Positions 15,120 through 23,531 of a stretch of 25,289 bases of DNA are shown piece by piece. The stretch comes from a virus. A program made the translations under genes and the position numbers. Where the stretch lies: the IMG/VR virus record IMGVR_UViG_3300034418_005549, positions 1-25,289 of that record, one strand, 5' to 3'. The notes under the pieces were generated by a model. That model was not told where the DNA came from, made no database searches, and saw only the letters and a program-made list of their open reading frames with translations. Within the stretch, counting starts at the first letter, position 1, and the number at the start of each line of letters is the position of its first letter.

Positions 15120-15749
15120 TCAGTAAGCCCTCGTTGGTGTGGACCGGCGGACTTGCAGGTCGTTACCAAAGCGCTGCTTGTCGCTGTCGCGGTCAATCTC
15201 GGCAAGGCAGCGGGTGAATTGCGCGTCGTGATAAATTGACCGCTGCTCGTCCTGCAGGAAGTCGAAGGCCTGTTTCAGCGACCCATGCAGATAGGCGTCG
15301 CCGTGACGGGTCAGCATGGTGTTGGTCGGCGCTGCGTCTGAAAGTGCAGCGACGCCGCCGTTGTAGGTAATCTCCAATGTGATTGCCGCGCTGGGCGTTG
15401 CCATGAGCTTTATTTGATTGGCGACAACCGTATAAAACTCCGTCTTTGTCTGGTTGGCGTCTTGGTCGCGCGTGTTCCACTGGCTCGGCGTGACGTACTC
15501 CAAAACCGTGCGGTCGTTGTCTGCGTCTATCATCGCCACTTCGCGGATGCTGCGGAGGTCTGTCGGCAGGTCAGCAGTTGAGGCGTTGGCCGAAACAGCA
15601 ATTTGCGCAGTAGCTTCCAGCAAGGCGATTTGAAGCTCGCGGCTCATGCGTTGCTCCGCAAGGCTGACAAAAGTCGGGATCTGCGTGGTCAGATCGTCTC
15701 GTGCCAAAAAGTCAGCGATGAAGGCTTTTAGCTCGGTGTAGTTATCCAT
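15120..15749 (-). CDS. Head-tail adaptor protein (gp4/tail tubular A-like, 209 aa)
   Basis: Residues about 1-45 form helices (YTELKAFIADFLARDDLTTQ, then IPTFVSLAEQRMSREL). A beta-rich middle begins with LPTDLRSIREVAMIDADN, with a later LEYVTPSQW. The C-terminus is a long helix with FLQDEQRSIYHDAQFTRCL. This pattern is characteristic of phage adaptor proteins that bind under the portal and connect it to the tail. I use the ATG at 15749, which overlaps the upstream stop (TGATG) and has GAGGG eight bases ahead; a TTG one codon earlier is less likely. It lies between the capsid and nozzle genes, as in P22 and related phages. Confidence 0.8.
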   Translation of the reverse strand: MDNYTELKAFIADFLARDDLTTQIPTFVSLAEQRMSRELQIALLEATAQIAVSANASTADLPTDLRSIREVAMIDADNDRTVLEYVTPSQWNTRDQDANQTKTEFYTVVANQIKLMATPSAAITLEITYNGGVAALSDAAPTNTMLTRHGDAYLHGSLKQAFDFLQDEQRSIYHDAQFTRCLAEIDRDSDKQRFGNDLQVRRSTPTRAY

Positions 15750-16069
15750 CAAACCGCGCCCTCACTCGTTCGGAAAAACCGATTGTCGTAATCGTTCAGC
15801 CACGCTTTCCAGAAACGCGGGTTATCGCGCGGCGTGCCGTGCTTTTTGACCAAGTCCCAATAAAGCGCCTGCGGGATGTCCGCGACGTGCTTCATATGGC
15901 GCTGCGTGTTGCCGATCATTGACTGCTGTTCGGCGTTTCGCTTGTCCCGGTTGGCCTGCAGCAGCTTGTCGGCCTTGTGGACCGAGAAAATGTCGGTAAC
16001 GAAACCCTTGTCGTCAAACTGCGCTACCGTCTTTTTGTCGGTAGTTTCGCTTAGCGTTTTCGTCGTCAT
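15749..16069 (-). CDS. Small conserved phage protein downstream of the capsid gene (106 aa)
   Basis: The predicted protein is charged and helical and contains QRHMKHVADIPQALYWDLV followed by NPRFWKAWLNDYDNRFFRT. A similar 'MKHVADIP ... LND-xDNRFxRT' pattern occurs in small proteins encoded near capsid genes of related phages, from memory; its function is unknown to me. I chose ATG 16069, since GAGGGG lies six bases upstream, over a TTG at 16102 that would read through the hairpin region. It overlaps the adaptor start by one base (TGATG). A virion or head-completion role is inferred only from position. Confidence 0.7.
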   Translation of the reverse strand: MTTKTLSETTDKKTVAQFDDKGFVTDIFSVHKADKLLQANRDKRNAEQQSMIGNTQRHMKHVADIPQALYWDLVKKHGTPRDNPRFWKAWLNDYDNRFFRTSEGAV

Positions 16070-16090
16070 GTCCTGCCCCTCGTTGCGAAA

Positions 16091-16112
16091 GGGGCGACCC
16101 AAAAGCCGCCCC
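16091..16112 (-). terminator. Hairpin after the capsid gene (weak terminator or mRNA-stabilising stem)
   Basis: On the minus strand GGGGCGGC pairs with GTCGCCCC (one G-U pair) around a TTTTGG loop, followed by only three T residues. It lies in the 58-bp gap between the capsid stop and the next gene. Such hairpins commonly cause partial termination, or protect the 3' end, so that capsid message exceeds that of downstream genes (established for other phages, inferred here). Confidence 0.55.
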
Positions 16113-16127
16113 GATCATTACTTCGGT

Positions 16128-17135
16128 TTAGGAAGTCGTCAGAGCGTAAATCGCCGCGTGCGCCTTTGGCGCGGTCACTGCGAGCGAGAACTCAGACAGG
16201 ACGTAGCCGCGAGTGCTGTCGCCCTCTTTCGCCAGGTCTTGCTTGACGAAGTTACGGCCCGGCAGGGTCGTGTATTCGGCATATTCTGGATCAAGCAGGT
16301 AAACGCGCTCGGCTGGCATAAAGCGATCAACAACCGTTTCGAGCTGGCCAAAGTCGGACAGGTAGACCGAAACGGAACCCACAGCCGCAGCCGCTTTGGT
16401 TGCCGTCATGTTGACCTGGTTGGTCACGGTGCTGGTGCCGCCCGAGGTAATGGTCGCTTCAGAGAACTGACGCTTCTGGAACGGGGCCATAACCATCAGA
16501 GACGGATTGCCGCCGTCCTGGTAAGCGGCCTGCATCATGTCCTCGATCAGTGCGACGGACAGATCGCGAGGCGTACCCCAGTCATCAGCCACGCCATCAG
16601 CCGGGGTGGTGTCGGTTGCAGCATCGTCAACAGGCAGGTCGGAGCCGTCTGCTGCGAAGCTGCCGGTTTTGGTCGGGGAAGCGCCCAGTGACGTATTGGC
16701 GATGAAGCTGGACAGAGTGCCGGCTTTGCGATTGCCAGAGGTCGACTTTGCCTGATCGTTGGTCAGGGTGAATTCAATATCGCGGCGCAGCTCAATACCC
16801 TTGAGAAGCGCTTGATAATCGGACTCACGCTGGCGACCAGCGGTGTCAACCGCGTCCATCGAATCAGACACGCTGAACGCTTTGTAAGCGATCTGGTGCT
16901 GGTTCTGCAGGCGGGTGGTTGGCGTGTGGTTGTAGCTGTTGATCGTGTCGCCTTCGCCTTGAGCGTTAGCGGCAGCAGCAGCCAATTCCTGAACCTGCCA
17001 ATCAAAAAGAATGGCGTTCTTGGTGGATTTTTTCAGTGCGGTCAGCACTGGGGTTTCGTCGGGATCAATCCGGCTGATGACGTCGGAAAGGTCTTCGCGC
17101 TGACCGATAGCGGTCGAAGTGGTAAACTGAGCCAT
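16128..17135 (-). CDS. Major capsid protein (SU10/DUF5309-like, HK97-fold family)
   Basis: The 335-residue protein begins MAQFTTSTAIGQREDLSDVI, then SRIDPDETPVLTALKKS. This N-terminus is typical of the SU10 major-head-protein family (formerly DUF5309), which adopts the HK97 fold. Further family-like features are the internal FDWQVQELAAA segment, a long Gln-rich loop (NQHQIAYKAFSVSD) and the C-terminal segment VYLLDPEYAEYTTLPGRNF. It would form the icosahedral shell around the scaffold and later the DNA. The start ATG 17135 has AAGGA about ten bases ahead. The gene follows the scaffold gene by 18 bp and is followed by a hairpin at 16091-16112. Confidence 0.9.
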   Translation of the reverse strand: MAQFTTSTAIGQREDLSDVISRIDPDETPVLTALKKSTKNAILFDWQVQELAAAAANAQGEGDTINSYNHTPTTRLQNQHQIAYKAFSVSDSMDAVDTAGRQRESDYQALLKGIELRRDIEFTLTNDQAKSTSGNRKAGTLSSFIANTSLGASPTKTGSFAADGSDLPVDDAATDTTPADGVADDWGTPRDLSVALIEDMMQAAYQDGGNPSLMVMAPFQKRQFSEATITSGGTSTVTNQVNMTATKAAAAVGSVSVYLSDFGQLETVVDRFMPAERVYLLDPEYAEYTTLPGRNFVKQDLAKEGDSTRGYVLSEFSLAVTAPKAHAAIYALTTS

Positions 17136-17153
17136 TGCTCGTGGTCCTTTGCT

Positions 17154-18188
17154 TTAGCCCCGGCGGCTAAGCAGCACCTCCAGAGCGTCGTCTAATTTTC
17201 CGGTCTTGCTGAGCTTCGACATGGCTTCGCGCTGTCGCTTTTGCTTTGTCGGCTCGGCTGCAACCGGGGCTTTTTTGCGAACGACTTTTTTCGGATGGAC
17301 GCGCTTGGCCTTGGCTTGGCTTTGGCCTTTCTGCATTTGCTCGTATTTCCATGCGTTCAAAAACACGGGCAAAAGCCGGGCGTCGGTGATGTCGTTCATA
17401 ATCTCGTCTTGAGTAAAACCAGCGCGCAAGGCCGTCTGGACGATACCTTCGCGTTCGCGGTTTAGGGTCTCGGGGTCAGACCATTCGGGCAAAAGCTCCA
17501 TCGCGCGCTGGGCCTGGAATTGGACCTCTTGCTGGCGAGCGGCCATTTGCTGCTGCTGAAGCTCAGCGATTTTTTCCTCGCGGGCTTTTTGCAACTCTTT
17601 GATCTGAAGTAGCGCTTTGGGGTCCGCGTCGGCGAGCTGTGCCTCTTGCTCCGGTGTGAGCTGGCTGGCGGCTTGGACGGCGTGAAGTTCCTGTTGCATC
17701 GCCATCAAGTTGTCTTGGTAGGCTTGCAACTGCGCATTTATCTGAGCCTGTTTCTCGCGGTTTTCCTTGGCCTTGGTGGAGGCTTCCTGAAAACGGCGGT
17801 CGGCTGCTTCTTTCTTTTGATGGTTTTCGCGGATTTCGTCAAGACTCACATAATGTTCCTGACCGTCCACCTTGACCATCATCTCCCATTCGCCCGCCTC
17901 GTTTTGGCGCAGCGTTTGGGGAATTTCGATCATTTCGGGTTCGGCATCTGGCTCGGCTTCGGTTTCGATTTCCTCGGCTTCAGCCTCAATTTCTTCGCCA
18001 GCGTCCGCAGCGACTTCATCCGGCGCGTCAGCCTCCGCTGGCTCATCTGCCGCCACTTCCTGCGGTTCGACTGCCTCTGCTTCCGGGCCTGGTTGTGTCG
18101 GTGCTGGGTCCGTCTCTGGCGCATCAGGCGTCGCCGACCGAATTAAGTCCAGCGCCTCGGTGATGCTCAAGGGTGTTTGGTCTGACAT
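17154..18188 (-). CDS. Scaffolding protein (344 aa)
   Basis: The first third is very acidic and rich in Pro/Ala/Glu (EIEAEAEEIETEAEPDAEPE). A short beta segment follows (MMVKVDGQEHYVSLDEI), then a long coiled coil of Gln/Glu/Lys (about residues 120-225, for example REEKIAELQQQQMAARQQEV). The C-terminus is strongly basic (AKRVHPKKVVRKKAPV ... KQKRQREAMSKLSKTGK). Acidic and coiled-coil composition with a basic C-terminal tail that contacts the coat, placed directly between portal and capsid genes, is the signature of phage scaffolds, which direct procapsid assembly and then leave. Its ATG overlaps the previous stop (TAATG). No protease motif is seen. Confidence 0.85.
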   Translation of the reverse strand: MSDQTPLSITEALDLIRSATPDAPETDPAPTQPGPEAEAVEPQEVAADEPAEADAPDEVAADAGEEIEAEAEEIETEAEPDAEPEMIEIPQTLRQNEAGEWEMMVKVDGQEHYVSLDEIRENHQKKEAADRRFQEASTKAKENREKQAQINAQLQAYQDNLMAMQQELHAVQAASQLTPEQEAQLADADPKALLQIKELQKAREEKIAELQQQQMAARQQEVQFQAQRAMELLPEWSDPETLNREREGIVQTALRAGFTQDEIMNDITDARLLPVFLNAWKYEQMQKGQSQAKAKRVHPKKVVRKKAPVAAEPTKQKRQREAMSKLSKTGKLDDALEVLLSRRG

Positions 18189-18418
18189 TAGATCGCCTTT
18201 CGATCATGCTCAAATTTAGAAATACGGTTTTCGCATTCGCGTCGGATGGATTTGATTGCTGTGATCTGCGCATGTGCCTCGCGGCGCGTTTGGTCGTCGT
18301 CTTCGGCGCTGGCCTCAAAGCGAGCGAGCGCCTTGGCCCGCATCTGCTTTTCCAGCTCGGCCCAAAACGGGCTGTTGATTAATTGCTGCGCCCCGGCAAC
18401 AAATTCGGCCTCGGTCAT
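18188..18418 (-). CDS. Small helical protein between portal and scaffold (76 aa)
   Basis: A fully helical, charged protein (FWAELEKQMRAKALARFEAS, then a DDDQTRREAHAQITAI segment) with a basic C-terminus. The start has GGAG five bases ahead and overlaps the portal stop by ATGA; the stop overlaps the scaffold start by TAATG. This tight coupling makes it a real gene. Small genes at this position often encode head-assembly or head-completion components, but I recognise no family. Confidence 0.7.
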   Translation of the reverse strand: MTEAEFVAGAQQLINSPFWAELEKQMRAKALARFEASAEDDDQTRREAHAQITAIKSIRRECENRISKFEHDRKAI

Positions 18419-20412
18419 ACCGCTCCAGGAATGTTGGTCGAAACGCCCGTGTCACCCATCGCCAGTTTGGCGCGGCGCAGTTCAAGTTCGACGGCCATTT
18501 CTTGGCGCTTCAAATCAAGGGTCGCTCGGAGACGTTCGGTTTCGAGCGCGATGTCTGCCTGTTGCTTTTCTCGGCGTAACTGCAGGTCGGCGTCGAATTC
18601 CATGCGCTTTTGGATGATCTCGGGGTCTTCCTGCGGCGGCTGCTGCGCCTCGGCGTCGCGATAGGCGGCGATCTGTTCGGGCGTTGCAAACATCGTGTCG
18701 ACGTCTTTGATGCCCGCCAGACTGGCGACGCGCTTGACGCTTTCGAGGTATTGCTCGACCGAGACGACCGGGTTGTTTAGCCCAAGCTGCTGCAGAATAT
18801 CGCGCTGGATTTGGGCGATCTGTTGCAGTGCCATGCTGCGCTCGGCGTCGCGGCCTGACCCAAGGCCCACGTCAATATCAACGTCGAAATCAGCGTCAAT
18901 CAGCGACGGGTCGATTTGCTGGAACATATCACCGCCGACGCGGATGCTTTGGGGCTGGTCAAGGTGCTTGATTGCCAAGGCGAGCAAAAGCTGTGCAAGC
19001 GGACGCATGCCGGTTTCGGCCAAGGTGCGCGCGATCATCAAGACCTTAGCCTGACCGCCTTGAATGGTGGCGTTTACGGCAGCGGCAGTCGTCGATTGCA
19101 GCGCGTCGGGATCGAGGCCCATTGACGCCTTGCTGAAGCCCGTGCGGGTGTCGCGAACCTCGTCCATGTAGGACAAAATCGACATGCCTTGCGCGCCGAC
19201 TTGCGGAACGGGCAGGGGTTGCACCATGCCAGGCGCGTCCATGCGGACGATCCCGCCGGGGCGTGATTGCAGCATGTCGTCAAGGTTTACGCGGCCTTCG
19301 ACAACGGCGGTGCGCTGATCGTTGGTCAGATAGAGGTTGTCCAGCACGCCGCGCAGGGCCGTGGATTTGATGCGCTGAATGTCCGTCACCATTTCCGCGA
19401 CGCTGCGGCCGACCAAGCGATGCGGCACGCGGATCGGGCTGGCGCAAACGAATGGCGCACGGTCTACAGGCTCGACGTCCAGAACGTAGTTATCCTGCCC
19501 AATCGCCAGCACGCGGTGCAGCGTCGAAATGCCGGTGTCGTGCATGTCCAGCGGCATGTAGCCCTCAACCACGCGCACCAGTTCGTTTTGGCGCATGGCG
19601 TAGTTTTGGTCGTTGCCGCCGTCGACGTCCTCGTGGCGAACCTGCGTTTCTTGCTCGTCCCAGCCTTCACCCAAGCCGACACGCGCTTCGACTTCCTCGC
19701 GGTCATAGCCCTGCGCGATCAGCTCGCCCACGGTCATGTAAGTGCGGTGCGCGACAAAGCTGGCGTCTTCGATGCTTGTGGCTTGCGGCGAAAACAGGAA
19801 GTCTTCGGGCGCAATGTTGTCGATCTTGATCCGGCTTGTCCGCTTGGCGCGGCGCAGCGATACGTCGAAGGATTCGAAAATCGGTTCCTCGCCTGGCGCG
19901 GTCACGTCGACGCTGGTTGACTGCAGCATTTCGACGTCATCGTCAGCCGTAAGCGATGCAACGTCGAATTCGGTCAGGCCTTGATATTGCTCAGTCGTGT
20001 AGCTGACGTCGGTGTCATAGTAGCACTTCAGCACGCCGCATTTGTAAAGCAGCGCGTCTTTGATGAAGTCGTGCAGGATCGTAAAGCCGTTATTCTGGCT
20101 TTGGAAAATGCTGTTGACCAACATGGTCGCGGCTTCGGCTTTGGGCTGATCCTCGGGATGCCGGGGCAGGAACCGGACCACCTCGCCGGAGCGCATGAAC
20201 ACCTCCATCAGACTCGGCATCATGTACTCAATCACGTCCGCAACTTCGGTCGCGACGATCGAGCTTTTGCCTTCTGGAACGGTGTTAAACTGCTTGCCCA
20301 GGTAGTATTCGGTCGCTTCGATGCGATCCTCTGAGAGCTGGCTGTCAGCGTAACCCACAGCCGCGTCAATTTCGGCGCTGAGACGCGCGCGGATTTCGCT
20401 GTTATCCATCAT
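18415..20412 (-). CDS. Portal protein (665 aa)
   Basis: This forms the dodecameric ring at the capsid vertex through which DNA is packaged and released. The N-terminal part (YYLGKQFNTVPEGKSSIV, VADVIEYMMPSLMEVFMRSG) and the middle (IAPEDFLFSPQATSIEDASF; HRLVGRSVAEMVTDIQRIKS) match the P22/marine-podovirus portal family. GFSKASMGLDPDALQSTTAA is part of the conserved portal core. The last ~90 residues form a long charged coiled coil (EFDADLQLRREKQQADIALE), like the P22 portal barrel. Length is within the usual range. It begins ATGATG, overlapping the small AT-hook gene. TerL lies two genes upstream and scaffold two genes downstream, the normal packaging order. Confidence 0.9.
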   Translation of the reverse strand: MMDNSEIRARLSAEIDAAVGYADSQLSEDRIEATEYYLGKQFNTVPEGKSSIVATEVADVIEYMMPSLMEVFMRSGEVVRFLPRHPEDQPKAEAATMLVNSIFQSQNNGFTILHDFIKDALLYKCGVLKCYYDTDVSYTTEQYQGLTEFDVASLTADDDVEMLQSTSVDVTAPGEEPIFESFDVSLRRAKRTSRIKIDNIAPEDFLFSPQATSIEDASFVAHRTYMTVGELIAQGYDREEVEARVGLGEGWDEQETQVRHEDVDGGNDQNYAMRQNELVRVVEGYMPLDMHDTGISTLHRVLAIGQDNYVLDVEPVDRAPFVCASPIRVPHRLVGRSVAEMVTDIQRIKSTALRGVLDNLYLTNDQRTAVVEGRVNLDDMLQSRPGGIVRMDAPGMVQPLPVPQVGAQGMSILSYMDEVRDTRTGFSKASMGLDPDALQSTTAAAVNATIQGGQAKVLMIARTLAETGMRPLAQLLLALAIKHLDQPQSIRVGGDMFQQIDPSLIDADFDVDIDVGLGSGRDAERSMALQQIAQIQRDILQQLGLNNPVVSVEQYLESVKRVASLAGIKDVDTMFATPEQIAAYRDAEAQQPPQEDPEIIQKRMEFDADLQLRREKQQADIALETERLRATLDLKRQEMAVELELRRAKLAMGDTGVSTNIPGAV

Positions 20413-20519
20413 TTCGTTTGTTCCGTTTTGCGGGGTCTGCCGCGCTTGCGCTTTGGCTTTTCGGCGACCGGCTCAGGCTCCGCTTTTTTGCGGATCAGGC
20501 GCGGCTCGCGTTTTGGCAT
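20409..20519 (-). CDS. Tiny AT-hook protein (36 aa)
   Basis: The protein reads MPKREPRLIRKKAEPEPVAE followed by KPKRKRGRPRKTEQTK. KRKRGRPRK is a canonical AT-hook, where the GRP core binds the minor groove of AT-rich DNA. The stop overlaps the portal start (ATGATG), and the start at 20519 has AGGT about 11 bases ahead. The whole protein is basic and likely disordered. It could bind phage or host DNA or act during packaging, but nothing in the window proves a function. Its size is below most gene-finder cut-offs. Support comes from the motif, the coupling to the portal gene and the lack of any other gene there. Confidence 0.6.
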   Translation of the reverse strand: MPKREPRLIRKKAEPEPVAEKPKRKRGRPRKTEQTK

Positions 20520-20539
20520 ATGAAAGATGACCTGTCGGT

Positions 20540-20647
20540 TCACTTGCAGTATTTGCCCTTTTTCATGTTGACGCCCGGCGTCTTGCGCTGGCGTGGCATC
20601 TTTTTGGATCCGGTCTTTTTGGCCTTGTTGGCGTAGTGGCTCGGCAT
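20540..20647 (-). CDS. Tiny basic protein (35 aa)
   Basis: MPSHYANKAKKTGSKKMPRQ followed by RKTPGVNMKKGKYCK: Lys-rich, no hydrophobic segment, one Cys near the end. Very small lysine-rich reading frames like this recur between terminase and portal genes in related marine phages (memory of family patterns), where they are of unknown function. GGTG lies about seven bases before ATG 20647. It fills the gap between two other genes with 14 and 20 bp spacers, which favours a real gene. Confidence 0.5.
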   Translation of the reverse strand: MPSHYANKAKKTGSKKMPRQRKTPGVNMKKGKYCK

Positions 20648-20661
20648 GGTATTCACCCGCT

Positions 20662-20955
20662 TTACTGATTTGTTGTCAGTTTTTTAACATTTTGAGCGGG
20701 CTTTGCCAAACCAGCGGCCTTTTGGTCTGCAATGTACTGCTCGACCTCCTCGGGCCGCATGGTGCGGAATTTCTGCTTGAAGCGCTCGGCGAGCTTGTCG
20801 CGGCACAGCAGCGCGCGTTCTTTGAGCTGGTCGCGGTCGAGGCTTTGAGTTGACCCACTGTCACCCACGCAAGCCCGGTCGCCGTTCTCGCCGACAAAAT
20901 AGAATTTGTAATCAATGCGCGCCCAAGCGGGCAGGTCAGACGATCCAGCTATCAT
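20662..20955 (-). CDS. Small protein of unknown function after TerL (97 aa)
   Basis: I use ATG 20955, which overlaps the TerL 3' end by 20 bp; an upstream start at 21021 would overlap it by 86 bp and is less likely. The first half contains LPAWARIDYKFYFVGENGD and two Cys; the second half is helical and charged (DQLKERALLCRDKLAERFKQ, RTMRPEEVEQYIADQKAAG). I recognise no family. It lies between TerL and the tiny genes before the portal, so it belongs to the packaging cluster. Confidence 0.6.
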   Translation of the reverse strand: MIAGSSDLPAWARIDYKFYFVGENGDRACVGDSGSTQSLDRDQLKERALLCRDKLAERFKQKFRTMRPEEVEQYIADQKAAGLAKPAQNVKKLTTNQ

Positions 20956-22330
20956 CGTATCCAATCGTTTTGGCGTAGCGATACCCAGCCGCAGACCCGG
21001 CGCGGGCGGCTTGGCCGGCAAAGGTCAAAACGAACGCGTCAGCCAAGTCAGGCGATTTCAGCCCCCGGCGTTTCATCTCGTCTTTGCCTTCGACCTTCAT
21101 TTTGCCAGTGCTGAGAAACGTGAAAGTCGGCGCGGTCAGCTCGGCGATCAGCTTTTCGTCGTCGGGGATCGTGCAGTCGCGTTCCTCAAAAAAGGCGCGC
21201 GTTTTACCCCACAATTCATCACGCAGTTTGGCGTACTTACTGGCCATTGCGGGACTTTCTGAGACGTTAACTCCGCGGACTTGCGGGCCGAGGTCGATTT
21301 CGCGCAAACGGTCGACCACGCCAGCGCCCAAACCAATCACGTCAATCAGGATTTCGCTTGGCCGATCGTCGTATGGCGTGGCGTCGTATTCCTGTATCAC
21401 GCGGCCCACGACCTGCATGGTGTCGAGGTCTTGCCACGACTTGACCGGCTCGACCAATTCGTTGCCGCGCCGTTTTGCCAGTGCTGTTCGGTCTGACCCA
21501 AAGCGCGCCACGTCGAGACCCCAAACCGTCTTGATGCCGAGCGTCGGTTCGACGTCGCGGTCGCGCGCCGCTTCGACAAGGTGGCGCGGGATCAGGCTGT
21601 CGCTGTCGCCAGTTGGGAATTCTCCTAATACGCGAACACGGTAGGCGTTGCTCTCGTCTCCGTATTGGGAGGCCATGTCCGCGATGAAGGCGTCTTGCAC
21701 GTAATCGGCGTCTTCGGAGCTGACGGTTTGCTTGGCCCAGCGGTCTGCATTCTTGTTGAACGCGTCGAAGAAATAGCCCTGCGCGCGGGTCGGGTTGCCC
21801 ACCATGATGATCTTTGCGCCCTCGGTGGACAGCGCGCCCTGGGCCGTCTCGAAGATGATTTCCGGCACGCCGGAGGCTTCATCCACGACAAACAGCATAT
21901 TGTCGGCGTGAAAACCTGCCAGCGCTTCGGGCTGGTCGCGGCGGGCGGTTCGAGCCACGGCAAAGCTGTCTTCGCCGCCGACGAGCGTGATTTTGTCGGA
22001 TTTGATTTCGAGCTGACTGGCGAACGCGTCGTTCATGCGGCCGTGCCATTTGCGGATTTCGGACCACAAAACATCGTTAAGCTGACTCGCGGTGTTCGCG
22101 GTGACGGCGACTTTGACGGGGTAGCGGGTCGAGAGAAACCACAGAATGGCCCACGACAAGAAAGCCGTTTTGCCGACGCCGTGGCCGGATTTGACGGCGA
22201 CGCGGTCGTTGTCGCGGAGGTTTTCGAGGGCGCGCTTTTGCCAGCGTTGCGGCGTTGCGCCGATGACCTGCGTGACGAATAACGCCGGGTCGTCGCGGAG
22301 TTTGGCGAGGTAGGATTGCCAGTCACTCAT
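20936..22330 (-). CDS. Terminase large subunit (ATPase and nuclease)
   Basis: The 464-residue motor protein drives DNA into the prohead and cuts the concatemer. The ATPase half shows Walker A SGHGVGKT (48-55), Walker B MLFVVDEAS (145-153) and the coupling motif GNPT (178-181). The RNase H-like nuclease half shows WGLDVARFGSD with Asp273, EILIDVIGLGAGV with Asp330 and LKSPDLADAF near the C-terminus with the third acidic cluster. All key residues are present. The start ATG 22330 overlaps the methyltransferase stop by 8 bp. It resembles TerL of P22-like and marine podoviruses in length and motif order. Confidence 0.95.
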   Translation of the reverse strand: MSDWQSYLAKLRDDPALFVTQVIGATPQRWQKRALENLRDNDRVAVKSGHGVGKTAFLSWAILWFLSTRYPVKVAVTANTASQLNDVLWSEIRKWHGRMNDAFASQLEIKSDKITLVGGEDSFAVARTARRDQPEALAGFHADNMLFVVDEASGVPEIIFETAQGALSTEGAKIIMVGNPTRAQGYFFDAFNKNADRWAKQTVSSEDADYVQDAFIADMASQYGDESNAYRVRVLGEFPTGDSDSLIPRHLVEAARDRDVEPTLGIKTVWGLDVARFGSDRTALAKRRGNELVEPVKSWQDLDTMQVVGRVIQEYDATPYDDRPSEILIDVIGLGAGVVDRLREIDLGPQVRGVNVSESPAMASKYAKLRDELWGKTRAFFEERDCTIPDDEKLIAELTAPTFTFLSTGKMKVEGKDEMKRRGLKSPDLADAFVLTFAGQAARAGSAAGYRYAKTIGYDDSWIV

Positions 22331-23531
22331 CCAGCAAGACCGCCGTTTCGCCGGTGTAGTCTTCCCAGCGCTTTATGATGACGTCGCAATATTTCGGGTC
22401 GAGCTCCATCAGCCGGGCTTCGCGGCCTGTCTTTTCGCAAGCGATAAGCGTGCTGCCGGAGCCGCCGAAAAGGTCGAGAACAAGCGCGCCCGCAAGCGAG
22501 CTGTGGCCAATTGCGTTTTCGACCAATTCGACAGGCTTCATCGTCGGATGTAAGTCGCTGGAACGCGGGCGAGGGAAATCCCAGACGTTTGTGAGCTTGC
22601 GGTCATTTGTAAAAGCCGACCCAGTCTTGTTCCAGCCAAACCAGCACGGCTCATATTTGTTCTGATATTTGCCGCGCCCCAGCGTGAATTGGTCTTTGTT
22701 CCAGACAATCGTGGTGCTGCAATGCAGCGCTTTGTCTAACTCAGTAAACATAACGCGCCCGTCGGCACCGGGCGGGCCAAAAACATAAACGCAGCCATCG
22801 CAATGCGCCTTAATGCAACCGACAAAAGAGGCGCAAAAATCCGCAAACGCGCCGATTGACATGTTGTCGTTTTCAATCGACCGCGCCTTAAATTTTGGGT
22901 GTTTAATATTGCCGTAATCAATGTTGTAAGGCGGGTCGGTGAAAACCATGTCCGCTTTGCCGCCGTCCATCAGCCGGTCGACCGCGTCAATCGACGTGCT
23001 GTCGCCGCACATCAGGCGATGCCGCCCAAGCTGCCACACGTCGCCCAGCTTTGTTGTCGGCTCTTCCGGCACCTCCGGCACGGCGTCATCATCGGTCAGC
23101 CCAGCTTCAAGCGGGTCGGCCAGGAACACGTCAATTTCCTTGGCGTCAAAGCCGGTCAATTCGAGATCAAAGCCCAAGTCGCCCAGCTCGGCGAACTCGA
23201 CTTTCAGCATTTCCTCATCCCAGCCAGCGTTCAGCGCGAGCCGGTTGTCCGCAATGACGTAGGCGCGTTTTTGCGCGTCGGTAAGATGCCCAAGCCGCAA
23301 ACACGGCACCTCGTCAATTCCGAGCTTACGCGCGGCGCTAAGGCGTCCATGCCCTGCGATGATGCCGCCATCCTCGTCAATCAGGATCGGATTGGTAAAC
23401 CCAAACTCTTTGATCGATGCCGCGATCTGCGCGACCTGGGCGTCATCGTGCGTGCGGCTGTTGCGGGCGTATGGGACCAGATCCGCAGCGGGCAAGATTT
23501 CGATTTTTTGGGGGAGTGTCACGTCAGTCAT
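22323..23531 (-). CDS. ParB/sulfiredoxin domain fused to an adenine or cytosine-N4 DNA methyltransferase
   Basis: Residues about 10-110 are a ParB N-terminal-like domain (VPYARNSRTHDDAQVAQIAA; GHGRLSAARKLG at 60-71, whose GxxR box binds nucleotide in this superfamily). Residues about 160-395 are an amino-methyltransferase: TDPPYN with catalytic DPPY at 199-202 and the SAM-binding DLFGGSGST at 353-361. Motif IV precedes motif I, which is the beta-class order. The product is N6-methyladenine or N4-methylcytosine; the recognition site cannot be read. No restriction partner is seen, so it looks like an orphan that protects phage DNA from host nucleases or marks it for packaging or regulation. It overlaps TerL by 8 bp and the zinc-ribbon gene by 8 bp. 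Confidence 0.9.
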   Translation of the reverse strand: MTDVTLPQKIEILPAADLVPYARNSRTHDDAQVAQIAASIKEFGFTNPILIDEDGGIIAGHGRLSAARKLGIDEVPCLRLGHLTDAQKRAYVIADNRLALNAGWDEEMLKVEFAELGDLGFDLELTGFDAKEIDVFLADPLEAGLTDDDAVPEVPEEPTTKLGDVWQLGRHRLMCGDSTSIDAVDRLMDGGKADMVFTDPPYNIDYGNIKHPKFKARSIENDNMSIGAFADFCASFVGCIKAHCDGCVYVFGPPGADGRVMFTELDKALHCSTTIVWNKDQFTLGRGKYQNKYEPCWFGWNKTGSAFTNDRKLTNVWDFPRPRSSDLHPTMKPVELVENAIGHSSLAGALVLDLFGGSGSTLIACEKTGREARLMELDPKYCDVIIKRWEDYTGETAVLLDE

